Origin: Solobacterium sp.
GTDB taxonomy: Bacteria > Bacillota_I > Bacilli_A > Erysipelotrichales > Erysipelotrichaceae
Reading direction: 5' to 3'
Assembly: GCA_017543025.1 (NCBI GenBank)
Contig: JAFYGX010000039.1
Span: forward strand, 1 to 57,424
DNA: 57,424 bases
In this document: positions 1 through 8,250 of the stretch, piece after piece
Layout of the letters: each line of letters opens with the position of its first letter
Position numbering within the stretch: the stretch's first letter is position 1
Program-made: the position numbers and the translations under genes
Notes under the pieces: generated by a model
Databases searched by the model: none
What the model was told of the DNA's origin: nothing
Seen by the model: only the letters and a program-made list of their open reading frames with translations

Positions 1-35
1 GTCAGATAGCTGCCTGTGAGTCGACAGTATCTGAC
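1..35. repeat. Inverted repeat at the left edge
   Basis: GTCAGATA (1-8) is matched by TATCTGAC (28-35), with a shorter inner CTGT/ACAG pair, so the first 35 bases can fold into a hairpin. No U-tract follows on either strand and the upstream context is cut off. It could be a terminator arm, the end of a mobile element or chance. Bases 36-141 hold no gene that I can see. Confidence 0.35.
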
Positions 36-141
36 CTCAATACTTCTGAAATTTCACATATTCTAAACGGTCATGGGGTGTAACTTACCCCGAGTTATCT
101 CGCAGTGAAATTCCGGCCACCCCGGACAAATTTGGATCGCC

Positions 142-170
142 AGAAAAAGCCGGAGGGGATCCGGCTTTGA
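142..170 (-). terminator. Rho-independent terminator of the dha operon
   Basis: A perfect 9-bp stem (AAAGCCGGA 146-154, TCCGGCTTT 160-168) lies just past the dhaK stop. Read on the minus strand it is followed by a run of five U. Confidence 0.8.
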
Positions 171-191
171 AACTGGGGATGTGAGAAATAC

Positions 192-1187
192 TTACATCTG
201 GACAAATGCAGGGGTCTCTGCCGGTGCATCCAGCAGTTTTTTCATGTCATCATCCAGCTTGAGCAGGGTGATGGAGAAGCCCTCCATATCAAGGCTGGTC
301 ATGTAGTTGCCGACAAGCGTTCTGTAGATCCGGATTCCCTTTTCCGCAAGAACATCCTTAATGTGGTTGTTGGCGATAAAGAGTTCCATTAACGGAGTTC
401 CGCCCATGCCGTTGACCATAACAGCAACTTCATCTCCGGAATTATAAATTCCCTCTGCGAGAATCTTGGCGAGCAGCTTATCGGAAATCTCATTGACAGT
501 TCCGATCTTCTCACGGTTTACACCCGGTTCGCCATGGATGCCGATGCCGATTTCAATCTCATCTTCTGCCAGATCAAAACTCGGTTTGCCGGCTGCAGGT
601 ACGGTGCAGGCGTCAACTGCCATGCCCATTGAACGGACGTTTGCGATGACTTTCTCCGCAACTGCTTTTACATCCGCAAGGCTGCCGCCCATTTCCGCGC
701 AGGCACCGGCCAGCTTATGTACGAAGATTGTTCCGGCGATACCGCGGCGTCCGGTTGTCCATGTACTGTTTTCAACAGCGACATCATCTGCGACAACAAC
801 TTTGTCTACTTCAATGCCTTCATCTGCAGCCATATCTGCGGCCATTTCGAAGTTCATGACGTCACCGGTGTAGTTCTTGATGACAAGCAGGACGCCCTTG
901 CCGCCGTTTGCGGCTTTGATTGCTTCGTAGACCTGGTCCGGAGTCGGGGAGGTAAATACCGCACCGGCAACTGCGCCGTCGAGCATACCTTTACCGACAA
1001 ATCCGCCATGTGCAGGTTCATGACCGCTTCCGCCGCCGGAAACAAGTGCTACCTTGCCGTCAGAACCACCGGCACGTACAAGCACTTCGAGTCCTTCCAG
1101 GCGCTTCACATACTGCGGGTATGCAGCGACCATACCATCGAGCATTTCGTTAACAACATTGTCGACTTCGTTAATCAGTTTTTTCAT
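192..1187 (-). CDS. dhaK: Dihydroxyacetone kinase, DHA-binding subunit DhaK
   Basis: 331 aa, full length for DhaK. It binds dihydroxyacetone covalently through a histidine, so that DhaL-ADP/ATP can phosphorylate it to DHA phosphate in the cytoplasm, with phosphate supplied by the PTS through DhaM. The glycine-rich GGGSGHEPAHGG loop is at about residues 51-62. The substrate-binding His is His218 in GIGIHGEPG, the same number as in E. coli DhaK. An AAAGGAGG site (1195-1202) precedes the ATG. It is the last gene of a dhaL-dhaM-dhaK operon, separated from dhaM by 80 bp that contain two hairpins. No glycerol dehydrogenase or DhaS-type activator is in view. Confidence 0.96.
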   Translation of the reverse strand: MKKLINEVDNVVNEMLDGMVAAYPQYVKRLEGLEVLVRAGGSDGKVALVSGGGSGHEPAHGGFVGKGMLDGAVAGAVFTSPTPDQVYEAIKAANGGKGVLLVIKNYTGDVMNFEMAADMAADEGIEVDKVVVADDVAVENSTWTTGRRGIAGTIFVHKLAGACAEMGGSLADVKAVAEKVIANVRSMGMAVDACTVPAAGKPSFDLAEDEIEIGIGIHGEPGVNREKIGTVNEISDKLLAKILAEGIYNSGDEVAVMVNGMGGTPLMELFIANNHIKDVLAEKGIRIYRTLVGNYMTSLDMEGFSITLLKLDDDMKKLLDAPAETPAFVQM

Positions 1188-1212
1188 AATTATCCTCCTT
1201 TAACTGAATAAC

Positions 1213-1257
1213 CAGCGTTTTGAACTAAGCGCTGTTTCACCGTTTCTGAGAAACGGT
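1213..1257 (-). other. Two intergenic hairpins between dhaM and dhaK
   Basis: A perfect palindrome (ACCGTTTCT, central G, AGAAACGGT; 1239-1257) and a second CAGCG/CGCTG stem (1213-1217 with 1230-1234) fill the only long gap in the operon, just before the dhaK ribosome binding site. There is no U-tract, so this is more likely an RNA processing or stability element, or an operator, than a terminator. Confidence 0.5.
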
Positions 1258-1267
1258 TTCTGCCTGA

Positions 1268-1657
1268 TTATGCTTTATGGAGTTCCCGCGCTTTTTCAGC
1301 TTCCGCAAGAACGCGTTCGAAGCTGCTGCCAATGGAAGCTTCAACTGTCGCAACAATTGCCCCTTCTACGATCGGCGCATCAGCGAGTTTTACACGGATG
1401 GATTCGTCATCCAGCATATCAATTGCCATCTCCGCACTGATCACTCCGCTGCCAAGATCGGCGAAAACAACCACGCCATCGCCCTGATCCGCATCTCTGA
1501 TCGCATTCATGATCATGACTGCGTCGGTTCCGATCGACTTATCTTCCAGTCCTGCGGCACAGTAAAGACCCTTGTAATCATGTGCCATCTGCAGTGCGAG
1601 ATCTCTGATTCCTTCCGCGATCTTCCAGCTGTGGGAAACTAATACGATTCCGACCAT
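1268..1657 (-). CDS. dhaM: PTS-dependent dihydroxyacetone kinase phosphotransferase subunit DhaM
   Basis: 129 aa, made only of the EIIA-mannose-like domain, as in Gram-positive DhaM; the HPr and EI-like domains fused in E. coli DhaM are absent. The N-terminal VLVSHS contains His9, the expected phosphohistidine. It passes phosphate from HPr to the ADP held by DhaL. The start lies 6 bp after the dhaL stop, so the two are almost certainly cotranscribed and stoichiometrically coupled. Confidence 0.95.
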   Translation of the reverse strand: MVGIVLVSHSWKIAEGIRDLALQMAHDYKGLYCAAGLEDKSIGTDAVMIMNAIRDADQGDGVVVFADLGSGVISAEMAIDMLDDESIRVKLADAPIVEGAIVATVEASIGSSFERVLAEAEKARELHKA

Positions 1658-1663
1658 ATGTGC

Positions 1664-2284
1664 TTACTGCTTCAGGAAATCGCGGATCGTTTCCAGTGTC
1701 AGTGTGGCTGAAGTGGCTCCCGGGTCCTGATGACCGATACTGCGATCGCCCAGATAGCTTGCACGTCCTTTTGTTGCACGGATTGTTTTTGTGTATTCAA
1801 CGCCTTCCCGGGCTGCAGCACATGCGGCGTCAAGCGCCGTCACAAGATCAGCACCTGCAGCTGCTTTTTCCTTGAAGGCGTCTCTGGCAGGCATAATCGC
1901 ATCCAGCATTGTCTTTTCGCCTTTGACTGCTTTGCCGCGTTTCTGGATTCCGGCAATCACCGCATCGAGTACTGCACTGAAATCTTCTGTGCTGAGCGTT
2001 GTCTTTCCTGCCATTACTTTGCCTGCTTCCATATAAGCGGTGCCATACAGCGGTCCGGAAGCACCGCCAACTGTGGAAAGCAGCGTCATTCCTGTCTTTT
2101 TGAGAACCGCCCCGATATCTGTTTCATTTTCCGGAACCTTTTCGATTACCGCATGAAACCCGCGTGCCATGTTCACACCATGATCGGCATCGCCGATTTC
2201 ACGGTCAAGTTCGGTCAGAAAATCCCTGTTTTCACTGATTACGTCACTGATTTTTCTGATGCATTCAAAAACTCTGCTGGACAT
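1664..2284 (-). CDS. dhaL: Dihydroxyacetone kinase, ADP-binding subunit DhaL
   Basis: 206 aa from the chosen ATG at 2284, which has an AAGGAGG site about 8 bp upstream; a TTG 11 codons further out has no such site. The motif DREIGDADHG near residues 29-38 supplies the Mg-ADP-coordinating aspartates of the DhaL fold. The tightly bound ADP is rephosphorylated by DhaM and then donates to DhaK-bound dihydroxyacetone. It is the first gene of dhaL-dhaM-dhaK, an order different from the E. coli KLM order. Confidence 0.94.
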   Translation of the reverse strand: MSSRVFECIRKISDVISENRDFLTELDREIGDADHGVNMARGFHAVIEKVPENETDIGAVLKKTGMTLLSTVGGASGPLYGTAYMEAGKVMAGKTTLSTEDFSAVLDAVIAGIQKRGKAVKGEKTMLDAIMPARDAFKEKAAAGADLVTALDAACAAAREGVEYTKTIRATKGRASYLGDRSIGHQDPGATSATLTLETIRDFLKQ

Positions 2285-2564
2285 TGTCCTATCCTCCTTA
2301 CTCATGCGATAAGTCAACTGTACGCAGGAAACCGGATGAATACCTGAAATGACGGCTCATGAAAAAAATTGACGGATTACAGGCGATCTGAAAATGATCT
2401 GACATTATGGAAAATTCCCGATAATTCATTGTACATATCGTTGAATACCGCTCTCTGCAATTCCATATTACATCTAACGAAATGGCTGTACAAGATGCGC
2501 ACAGCTATAAAAATGATCAGCTTACGGAGGGGGTGAGCGGATTCATAAGCAGTGACGAAGATAG
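2285..2564. other. Intergenic region upstream of dhaL
   Basis: About 280 bp between the dhaL start and the terminator of the preceding operon. It must contain the dha promoter on the minus strand, but I see no pair of boxes close enough to consensus to call. No ORF with a ribosome binding site and no RNA gene is visible. Confidence 0.5.
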
Positions 2565-2600
2565 AAAAAACGTCTGTGATCCGGGAGGGATTACAGACGC
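2565..2600 (-). terminator. Terminator of the amino-acid ABC transporter operon
   Basis: On the minus strand a GCGTCTGTAATCC arm pairs with GGATCACAGACGT (one mismatch) around a 5-nt loop, followed by six U. It lies 14 bp past the aminotransferase stop. Confidence 0.85.
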
Positions 2601-2613
2601 TGTAAGAAATCGG

Positions 2614-3702
2614 TTAATATCCGGATGAAAGCACCTCGCTGAGGAATGTCAGACCTTTGCGCATGGTTTCTCTGCCGCAGGTAAAGCTGAGACGCAGATG
2701 GTTTTCCACTTTGAAACAGCATCCCGGTACGAAGAATACACCATGGTTTTCCAGCAGTCTGATCGCGAGCTCTCTGGAAGGAATTGATCCCTGATAGCGC
2801 AGGAACGAAACCGTGCAGCACTCCGGCAAAACCACATCGCATCGAGGTTCGTTTTTCAGCCATTCCCTGACCGCATCCTGTGTTTCTGAAATGACACTCC
2901 GCGAGCGGGCAAGCAGCTGATCACGGTGTTTCATTGCGATCAGTCCGAGCGTATCACTGAGCGGGCCGGAAGAGATTATGGAATAGTCCCTTCGTTCATT
3001 GATCTTCTGAATCAGCTCAACCGGTCCTTTGATCCACCCGAGCCGCAATCCTGCAAGAGAATACATCTTGGAAAAGGAAGATGTGGAAATGCCTCTTTCA
3101 TAAAGATCGCTCAGAGAAGGGTTGGCAGGATCACGGTATACCTCATCGGACAGAATCCAGGTTCCCTTTGCAGAAGCCAGCTCGATCATCCGTTTCAGAA
3201 AATCGGAAGAAAATAAAGTTCCGGTCGGATTGTTCGGGTTGTTGAGAATAATCAGGCGCACCTCCTGCTTCATGACTTCTTCTAGGTCACTGACAGAAGG
3301 CTGCCAGCCACGATCTTCATACAGCTTCAATGAAGTGACTTTACAGCCAAGGGAGGCAGGGTAATCCGTAAACGCCTGGTAGCCGGGTTCAAAGGTTACG
3401 ACATGATCGCCGGGATTCAGCAGAGTGTTCAGTACAAGCTCATTGCCCTGAAGACAGCCCTGCGAAGTTGTGATCGAATCAATCGTGCCATGCCGGTACA
3501 GTTTCCGTATTTCCTGCTTCAGCCGCACATCACCTGTGATTGAGCCATAGTCCAGAAGAATATTCTGGAAATCCCTGTCCTCATCCATTGCCAACAGCTC
3601 TTCGATGCGAAGTGCGGGCACACAGGTGTCTGTCAGATTGAAGACGGCACGGCCTTCGTGATCCGTCATCCATTGTTCAACTTCAAATACAGGCAGGTTC
3701 AT
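2614..3702 (-). CDS. PLP-dependent class I/II aminotransferase-fold enzyme
   Basis: 362 aa, fold type I PLP enzyme. The NNPNNPTG motif (154-161) and the SFSKMYSLAGLRLGW block place the PLP lysine at Lys212. Overall it resembles the small aminotransferase clade that includes capreomycidine synthase and PLP-dependent arginine-modifying enzymes, but the exact reaction cannot be read from sequence. It is the last gene of the T-box controlled transporter operon, starting 5 bp after the ATPase stop with no clear ribosome binding site, so it is probably translationally coupled. If the T-box is arginine-specific as inferred, the imported amino acid is its likely substrate. Other amino acids remain possible. 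Confidence 0.85.
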   Translation of the reverse strand: MNLPVFEVEQWMTDHEGRAVFNLTDTCVPALRIEELLAMDEDRDFQNILLDYGSITGDVRLKQEIRKLYRHGTIDSITTSQGCLQGNELVLNTLLNPGDHVVTFEPGYQAFTDYPASLGCKVTSLKLYEDRGWQPSVSDLEEVMKQEVRLIILNNPNNPTGTLFSSDFLKRMIELASAKGTWILSDEVYRDPANPSLSDLYERGISTSSFSKMYSLAGLRLGWIKGPVELIQKINERRDYSIISSGPLSDTLGLIAMKHRDQLLARSRSVISETQDAVREWLKNEPRCDVVLPECCTVSFLRYQGSIPSRELAIRLLENHGVFFVPGCCFKVENHLRLSFTCGRETMRKGLTFLSEVLSSGY

Positions 3703-3707
3703 AACGT

Positions 3708-4439
3708 TCAGTCATAGAAAACTTTAGATAAAAAGTCCTTTGCCCGCTCGGATTTCGGATTGGAGAAGAATTCTTTGGACGGTGCATCTTCGATGATTTC
3801 ACCGCTGTCGAGAAAGATGACCCGGTCACCGACTTTACGGGCAAATCCCATTTCATGGGTGACAACAATCATAGTCATGCCCTGGTTGCCAAGATCTTTC
3901 ATGACATCAAGCACCTCCTTGATCATTTCCGGATCGAGCGCTGAAGTTGGTTCATCAAACAGCATGATATCCGGGCTCATGCACAGAGCACGGGCAATTG
4001 CGACACGCTGTTTCTGACCGCCGGAGAGTTTGGACGGGTAGACGTCGCGTTTATCGGCCAGTCCGACCCTGCCCAGCAGCTCCATGGCGGTCTTCTCTGC
4101 ATCTTCTCTGGATTTTCCGAGCACGGAGATCTGAGCGAGCATGCAGTTTTCAAGAACGGTTTTGTTGTTAAACAGATTGAAATGCTGGAATACAAATCCC
4201 ATCTTCTTGCGCTGCTGGCTGTATCTGGCGGTGTTTTTCGGATCCATGACTTCGCCTTCGAGCCAGATGGTCCCGCTTTCGTATGTCTCAAGCCCGTGAA
4301 TACAGCGACAGAGCGTACTCTTGCCGGAACCGGAAGGACCGATCAGACAGACGATTTCGCCTTCTTCTACATGAAGATTGATATCCTTCAGCGCTTCAAG
4401 TCCGCCAAAGGTTTTGCTCAGATGTTCTACTTTAATCAC
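3708..4439 (-). CDS. Polar amino acid ABC transporter ATP-binding protein
   Basis: 243 aa, GlnQ/ArtP/HisP type. Walker A is GPSGSGKST (33-41), the signature LSGGQKQR is near 138, and Walker [12 protein letters not shown] follows. The GTG start overlaps the end of the permease gene by 8 bp and is served by an AAAGGAGG site inside that gene. It powers import through the preceding permease and binding protein. Confidence 0.95.
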   Translation of the reverse strand: MIKVEHLSKTFGGLEALKDINLHVEEGEIVCLIGPSGSGKSTLCRCIHGLETYESGTIWLEGEVMDPKNTARYSQQRKKMGFVFQHFNLFNNKTVLENCMLAQISVLGKSREDAEKTAMELLGRVGLADKRDVYPSKLSGGQKQRVAIARALCMSPDIMLFDEPTSALDPEMIKEVLDVMKDLGNQGMTMIVVTHEMGFARKVGDRVIFLDSGEIIEDAPSKEFFSNPKSERAKDFLSKVFYD

Positions 4440-5103
4440 TGCGCGCCATCCTCCTTTCTAGACGTTTGGAAAGATACGAGGTGACGACGGTCATGCAGAG
4501 ATACATGATGCCTGCCAGAATGAGCGGATCAAGATAGTCATAATACCGTTTTCCGAGCACCTGTGCGCTGTAGAGCAGCTCCAGAGCACCGATGCTGGAA
4601 ATCAAAGAACTGTCTTTGATCAGCGTGATGAATTCAGAGACAAGCGGCGGAATAATGTGCTTGAACGCCTGAGGAAGGATAATTTCCTTCATCATGATCG
4701 GGTAACTGATGCCAAGGGTTTCACCTGCTTCCCACTGCCCTTTGTCAACGCCCTGAATACCGGAACGGATCAGTTCCGTCTGGTAAGCGCCGGAGTTGCA
4801 GGAAAGCGCGATCAGGCCGACGATATAGGGATTGGCGCTCATTCTGGTACCGGTTATCCGCTGATAGAGAACCGGTACCCCAAGGTAGAAGAACAGCACC
4901 TGCAGCAGCATTGGCGTGCCGCGGAAAATCTCTACATAAATGTTGGCAAAAAAACGCAGAATTCTGCTGCGGGAAAGCTTGGCCGCCGCAAACAGAATGC
5001 CGATCCCGCAGCCGATCACAACAGCTCCAAGGGCGAGCGCTAATGAAACTCCCGCCCCTCTCAGCATGAACAGCAGATTCTCTCCTGTGAAGATATCAGA
5101 CAT
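4432..5103 (-). CDS. Polar amino acid ABC transporter permease
   Basis: 223 aa, HisMQ/ArtQ family membrane protein with about five hydrophobic segments. The conserved EAA-type cytoplasmic loop is around [20 protein letters not shown] (about 141-160), which docks to the ATPase. Only one permease gene is present, so the pore is probably a homodimer. It starts 6 bp after the binding-protein stop and overlaps the ATPase gene. Confidence 0.94.
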   Translation of the reverse strand: MSDIFTGENLLFMLRGAGVSLALALGAVVIGCGIGILFAAAKLSRSRILRFFANIYVEIFRGTPMLLQVLFFYLGVPVLYQRITGTRMSANPYIVGLIALSCNSGAYQTELIRSGIQGVDKGQWEAGETLGISYPIMMKEIILPQAFKHIIPPLVSEFITLIKDSSLISSIGALELLYSAQVLGKRYYDYLDPLILAGIMYLCMTVVTSYLSKRLERRMARSD

Positions 5104-5109
5104 GGGAGA

Positions 5110-5931
5110 TTACAGTCCGTATTTCTCGTTCAGCTTTGCGCAGTCATCGCTTTCCAGAAATGCACGGATTGCCTCGTTTACCGCATCCATGAGTTCATCG
5201 TTTCCTTCTTTGGCGATGATGTAGTTCTGCTCATCCAGCAGGGTTCCTTCGAGAATTTTGTAGTCCCCGGTCTTCATGTAGTTCTCAGCGACCGGAAGAT
5301 CCATGATGACCGCATCGTATGCACCGCCCTTAAGCGACTCCACGCAGATGCCCATATCCTCGATTGCCTGAACCTTTGCACCTTCGATTTCATTTGCGCA
5401 GGTTTCACCTGTGGTGCCAAGCTGTGCGCCGATGGTTTTGCCGGTCAGATCATCGATTGAAGCCAGCGCGCTGTCCTTTGTGACAAGAGCGACTTCAGCG
5501 GATTCGTGATACGGCTCGGAGAATAGAACCTTCCGTTCACTGTCATAGGTGAAACCGGAAATGCCTAGGTCAACCTGATCTGCCTGCAGTGCTGAGATGA
5601 TCGTGTCAAAGCTCATCTGTTTCCATTCATGCTTGTAGTTATAACCGTTTTCGGAAAGCCAGTTGAAGATCCATTCGCCCATATCGTAGTCATAGCCGGT
5701 AATGGAACCATCCGCGTTAAGATCGTCATACGGCGGATAGTCCGGTGAGATTCCGATCAGGATCGTCTTTGATTCGGCCTTCGGTTCTGCAGCAGCTGTT
5801 TCTGCGGCGGCAGGTTCCTTTGCGTCCGCGGCTGCCGTTGCGGCAGGGGCGCCGGCAGAAGTGCTTGTGCCGCAGGCAGTAAGTGAGAGAAGTGCTGCAG
5901 CTGCGATTGCGGATCTGAATAATCTGTTCAT
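5110..5931 (-). CDS. Amino acid ABC transporter substrate-binding lipoprotein
   Basis: 273 aa from the ATG at 5931, which has GGAGG about 8 bp upstream; the upstream ATG five codons out overlaps that site. The signal peptide ends in the lipobox LTAC, so the mature protein is anchored at the membrane surface, followed by a low-complexity Ala/Glu/Pro linker and a family 3 solute-binding domain. It is the first structural gene behind the T-box leader. The lipoprotein delivers a polar amino acid, most likely a basic one given the T-box specifier (inference). Confidence 0.93.
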   Translation of the reverse strand: MNRLFRSAIAAAALLSLTACGTSTSAGAPAATAAADAKEPAAAETAAAEPKAESKTILIGISPDYPPYDDLNADGSITGYDYDMGEWIFNWLSENGYNYKHEWKQMSFDTIISALQADQVDLGISGFTYDSERKVLFSEPYHESAEVALVTKDSALASIDDLTGKTIGAQLGTTGETCANEIEGAKVQAIEDMGICVESLKGGAYDAVIMDLPVAENYMKTGDYKILEGTLLDEQNYIIAKEGNDELMDAVNEAIRAFLESDDCAKLNEKYGL

Positions 5932-5959
5932 GTTCTTTTCCTCCATTCATTTCGTCCGA

Positions 5960-6192
5960 AAAATAAAAATTCTCCGGAACTGTTCCAGAGACGATAGGAT
6001 CTATCGCGGTACCACTCTGGTTGCCGGGATACATCCGGCCCCCTCTGTCCGTTAACGCCGGAATACGTTTCCTCCTACTGTATGGTTCAGAGGAACCTCT
6101 TCCAGATGCGGTTCATTGCCCCAGTGCCTGCCGGCCTTCCACTCTGTGCCGGCTCGCTGAAGGATAAGACAACTACTCTTCTGTTCTGCGAG
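5960..6192 (-). promoter_or_regulatory. T-box leader, specifier read as CGC (Arg)
   Basis: The T-box sequence AGAGTGGTACCGCG lies at 6005-6018 (complement), followed by a terminator stem (TCTCTGGAA/TTCCGGAGA, 5971-5989) and a U-rich tail. Stem I shows the AGTA motif (complement of 6174-6177) opposite GAACCGCA (complement of 6107-6114), closed above by GUUGUC/GGCAAU and below by CAGA/UCUG. In the usual GAAC-NNN-A arrangement the specifier is CGC (6108-6110), an arginine codon. Uncharged tRNA-Arg would favour the antiterminator and expression of the transporter operon. Confidence 0.9.
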
Positions 6193-6200
6193 TTAATTGA

Positions 6201-6229
6201 AGTGTAGGAGACTTTCAAATGCTTGTCAA
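6201..6229 (-). promoter_or_regulatory. Sigma-A promoter of the T-box operon
   Basis: On the minus strand TTGACA (6224-6229) is followed by exactly 17 bp and TACACT (6201-6206). The predicted transcription start falls just upstream of T-box stem I. Confidence 0.88.
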
Positions 6230-6280
6230 GAAAGTTTTCAGCGAAAATCTGTAAATATTTTCACGTTTACAGCAGAAAAT

Positions 6281-6306
6281 GAAAACCGCCTCATGGAAGA
6301 GGCGGT
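6281..6306 (-). terminator. Terminator after icd
   Basis: ACCGCCTC (6285-6292) pairs perfectly with GAGGCGGT (6299-6306) around a 6-nt loop. On the minus strand it is followed by TTTTC and more U residues. Confidence 0.85.
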
Positions 6307-6321
6307 CCTGTGGCTTTCTGT

Positions 6322-7536
6322 TCAGCCTGCCCGCAGCGTATCCAGCTTTCTGCGGATTGCCTGAATGAATCCGAGGCTGCTGACCTTTACCGGATGCGGA
6401 ATTGAGGTGATCATCGCAAGATCGCCGGTCATCGTTCCTTCTTCGATCACGGAAAGAACCGCCTGTTCCAGCTGATCGGCGAAGGTGACAAGATCCGGCA
6501 GATTGTCGAGTTCGCCGCGCTTGCGGAGTGCACCTGTCCAGGCAAAGATGGTCGCAACGGAGTTCGTGCTCGTTTCCTCTCCTTTCAGGTGTTTGTAATA
6601 ATGCCGCTGCACCGTGCCGTGAGCCGCTTCATATTCATAGCAGCCATCCGGTGAAACAAGAACAGAGGTCATCATTGCCAGAGAGCCGAAGGCACTCGAC
6701 AGCATGTCAGAGAAGACATCGCCGTCATAGTTCTTGCATGCCCAGAGGATGCCGCCTGTCGATTTCATGATGCGGGCAACCGCATCATCGATCAGCGTGT
6801 AGAAATAGGTGATGCCGGCAGCTTCAAATGCGTCTTTGAATTCTTTGTCATAGATCGTCTGAAAGATTTCCTTGAAGCGTCCGTCATAGATCTTGGAAAT
6901 TGTGTCTTTCGCCGCAAACCAGAGATCCTGATGGTTGTCGAGCGCGTAATGGAAACAGCTGCGGGCAAATTTTCCGATGGAGTCATCGAGATTGTACTGT
7001 CCCTGCAGTACTCCCGGGCCTTCGAAGGAGAAGATGGCCTGCTCGCTTACCGTTCCGTCTTCCGACTCAAATACAAGCTTTGCGGTTCCTTTTCCGGGAA
7101 CGCGGAATTCCGTGTTTTTGTAGATATCGCCATAAGCGTGACGGGCAATCGTGATCGGCCGTTCCCATCTTGAAACAACCGGTTCAATTCCCTTTACCAG
7201 AATCGGCGTGCGGAATACCGTTCCGTCAAGGATTGCACGGAGCGTACCGTTCGGGCTTTTATACAGCTTCTTCAGATGATACTCCTCCATCCTCGCGGCG
7301 TTTGGCGTGATCGTTGCACACTTGACGCCGACGCCAAGCCGGCGGATTGCCTCGGCGGCCTCGATGGTTACCTGATCATCTGTTTCGTCACGATGTTCCA
7401 GTCCGAGGTCATAGTATTCTGTCCTGAGGCTGATATAAGGCTCGAGCAGTTCTTCTTTGATCATCTTCCAGAGAATCCGCGTCATCTCATCGCCGTCAAT
7501 CTCAACCAGGGGTGTTTTCATCTGAATTTTTTCCAT
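6322..7536 (-). CDS. icd: NADP-dependent isocitrate dehydrogenase
   Basis: 404 aa from the ATG at 7536, which has AGAGGAA upstream; the reading frame stays open 42 codons further but runs into the neighbouring terminator and has no ribosome binding site there. It matches the subfamily II (eukaryotic-like, homodimeric) NADP enzyme, with LVEIDGDEMTR at the N-terminus, ATITPNAARMEEY, the substrate-binding SPNGT, and AHGTVQRHY near the NADP site. It oxidatively decarboxylates isocitrate to 2-oxoglutarate in the cytoplasm, giving NADPH. It is monocistronic, with its own promoter and terminator. Confidence 0.95.
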   Translation of the reverse strand: MEKIQMKTPLVEIDGDEMTRILWKMIKEELLEPYISLRTEYYDLGLEHRDETDDQVTIEAAEAIRRLGVGVKCATITPNAARMEEYHLKKLYKSPNGTLRAILDGTVFRTPILVKGIEPVVSRWERPITIARHAYGDIYKNTEFRVPGKGTAKLVFESEDGTVSEQAIFSFEGPGVLQGQYNLDDSIGKFARSCFHYALDNHQDLWFAAKDTISKIYDGRFKEIFQTIYDKEFKDAFEAAGITYFYTLIDDAVARIMKSTGGILWACKNYDGDVFSDMLSSAFGSLAMMTSVLVSPDGCYEYEAAHGTVQRHYYKHLKGEETSTNSVATIFAWTGALRKRGELDNLPDLVTFADQLEQAVLSVIEEGTMTGDLAMITSIPHPVKVSSLGFIQAIRRKLDTLRAG

Positions 7537-7559
7537 ACAAGTTCCTCTTTTCGGGAGGT

Positions 7560-7588
7560 ATTTTATAACGCGATTGAAGTTCGGGCAA
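7560..7588 (-). promoter_or_regulatory. Promoter of icd
   Basis: On the minus strand TTGCCC (7583-7588), 17 bp, then TAAAAT (7560-7565), placing the start of transcription roughly 15 bp before the icd ATG. The -10 is 5/6 of consensus and the -35 is moderate. Confidence 0.6.
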
Positions 7589-7610
7589 TCACCGAGGATC
7601 CAAACCGGCA

Positions 7611-7633
7611 TAAAAAAAGACCGCTCAGCGGTC
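7611..7633 (-). terminator. Terminator of the small gene at 7640-8044
   Basis: The self-complementary GACCGCTCAGCGGTC (7619-7633) is followed on the minus strand by seven U. Confidence 0.85.
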
Positions 7634-7639
7634 CTTTGG

Positions 7640-8044
7640 TTACTTTCGGATTCCGAAGGCAACTGCCTGGCCTTCCGGGATCGGGTTCTTTTTCACGTAA
7701 TCTTCCATTTCTGCGAAACTCTTCACCACATGGTAGTCGATCGACTTCCAGTTCTTTTCCAGATTATGCACGCAGAGGAAATCTTCCACACCGACTGTCG
7801 CATCCGGTACCGGTACGAGTACGACGCGCGGACTGTTGTCGTCAAGCCAGTTCCAGCCCATGATCAGGCCGTTTTCTTCCGGCAGCGGGTCTTCATAGAA
7901 GACGCCCATCCAGTCATCGCCTCGTCCCCGTCCGTTGTAGTAAAATACGCTTCCGATATACAGCTGCCGGTTCATTCCGCGATAAAGAATCACAATGTTC
8001 TGAAATACATCGATTGTTTCATCAAATTTCATGACTGTACTCAT
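7640..8044 (-). CDS. Hypothetical protein, 134 aa
   Basis: Not recognised. The ATG at 8044 has GAGGAGG 8 bp upstream, which decides against the ATG ten codons out. The protein is soluble, acidic and rich in aromatic residues (WMGVFYEDPLPEENG, WNWLDD) with no signal peptide, membrane segment or catalytic motif that I can name. It is a single gene with its own terminator, divergent from the gntR operon. Confidence 0.75.
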   Translation of the reverse strand: MSTVMKFDETIDVFQNIVILYRGMNRQLYIGSVFYYNGRGRGDDWMGVFYEDPLPEENGLIMGWNWLDDNSPRVVLVPVPDATVGVEDFLCVHNLEKNWKSIDYHVVKSFAEMEDYVKKNPIPEGQAVAFGIRK

Positions 8045-8182
8045 TGGTTTAACCTCCTCAGTTCTCAACCTCAATTTAAGCGTTCCGAAACAGATTGTCC
8101 ATGCGTATGGAACTGTTTTTTTTCGATGAATGTGCTTACAGAATTTTTGTACGCCCTTTCATAAGAAACCGTTATCATCCGG

Positions 8183-8227
8183 TTGAATGTATGTGATACA
8201 GATAATACAATTAATACAGTTAATACA
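8183..8227 (+). promoter_or_regulatory. gntR operon promoter with overlapping 9-bp operator repeats
   Basis: TTGAAT (8183-8188), 17 bp, TACAAT (8206-8211). ATACA recurs at 8196, 8205, 8214 and 8223, each exactly 9 bp apart, with a consensus close to ATACAGTTA. The repeats cover the -10, the expected start site and the stretch just before the ribosome binding site. This is a good operator candidate for autorepression by the YtrA-type regulator directly downstream (inference). Confidence 0.7.
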
Positions 8228-8250
8228 GATTACAGGGAGGAATGAAGGGA

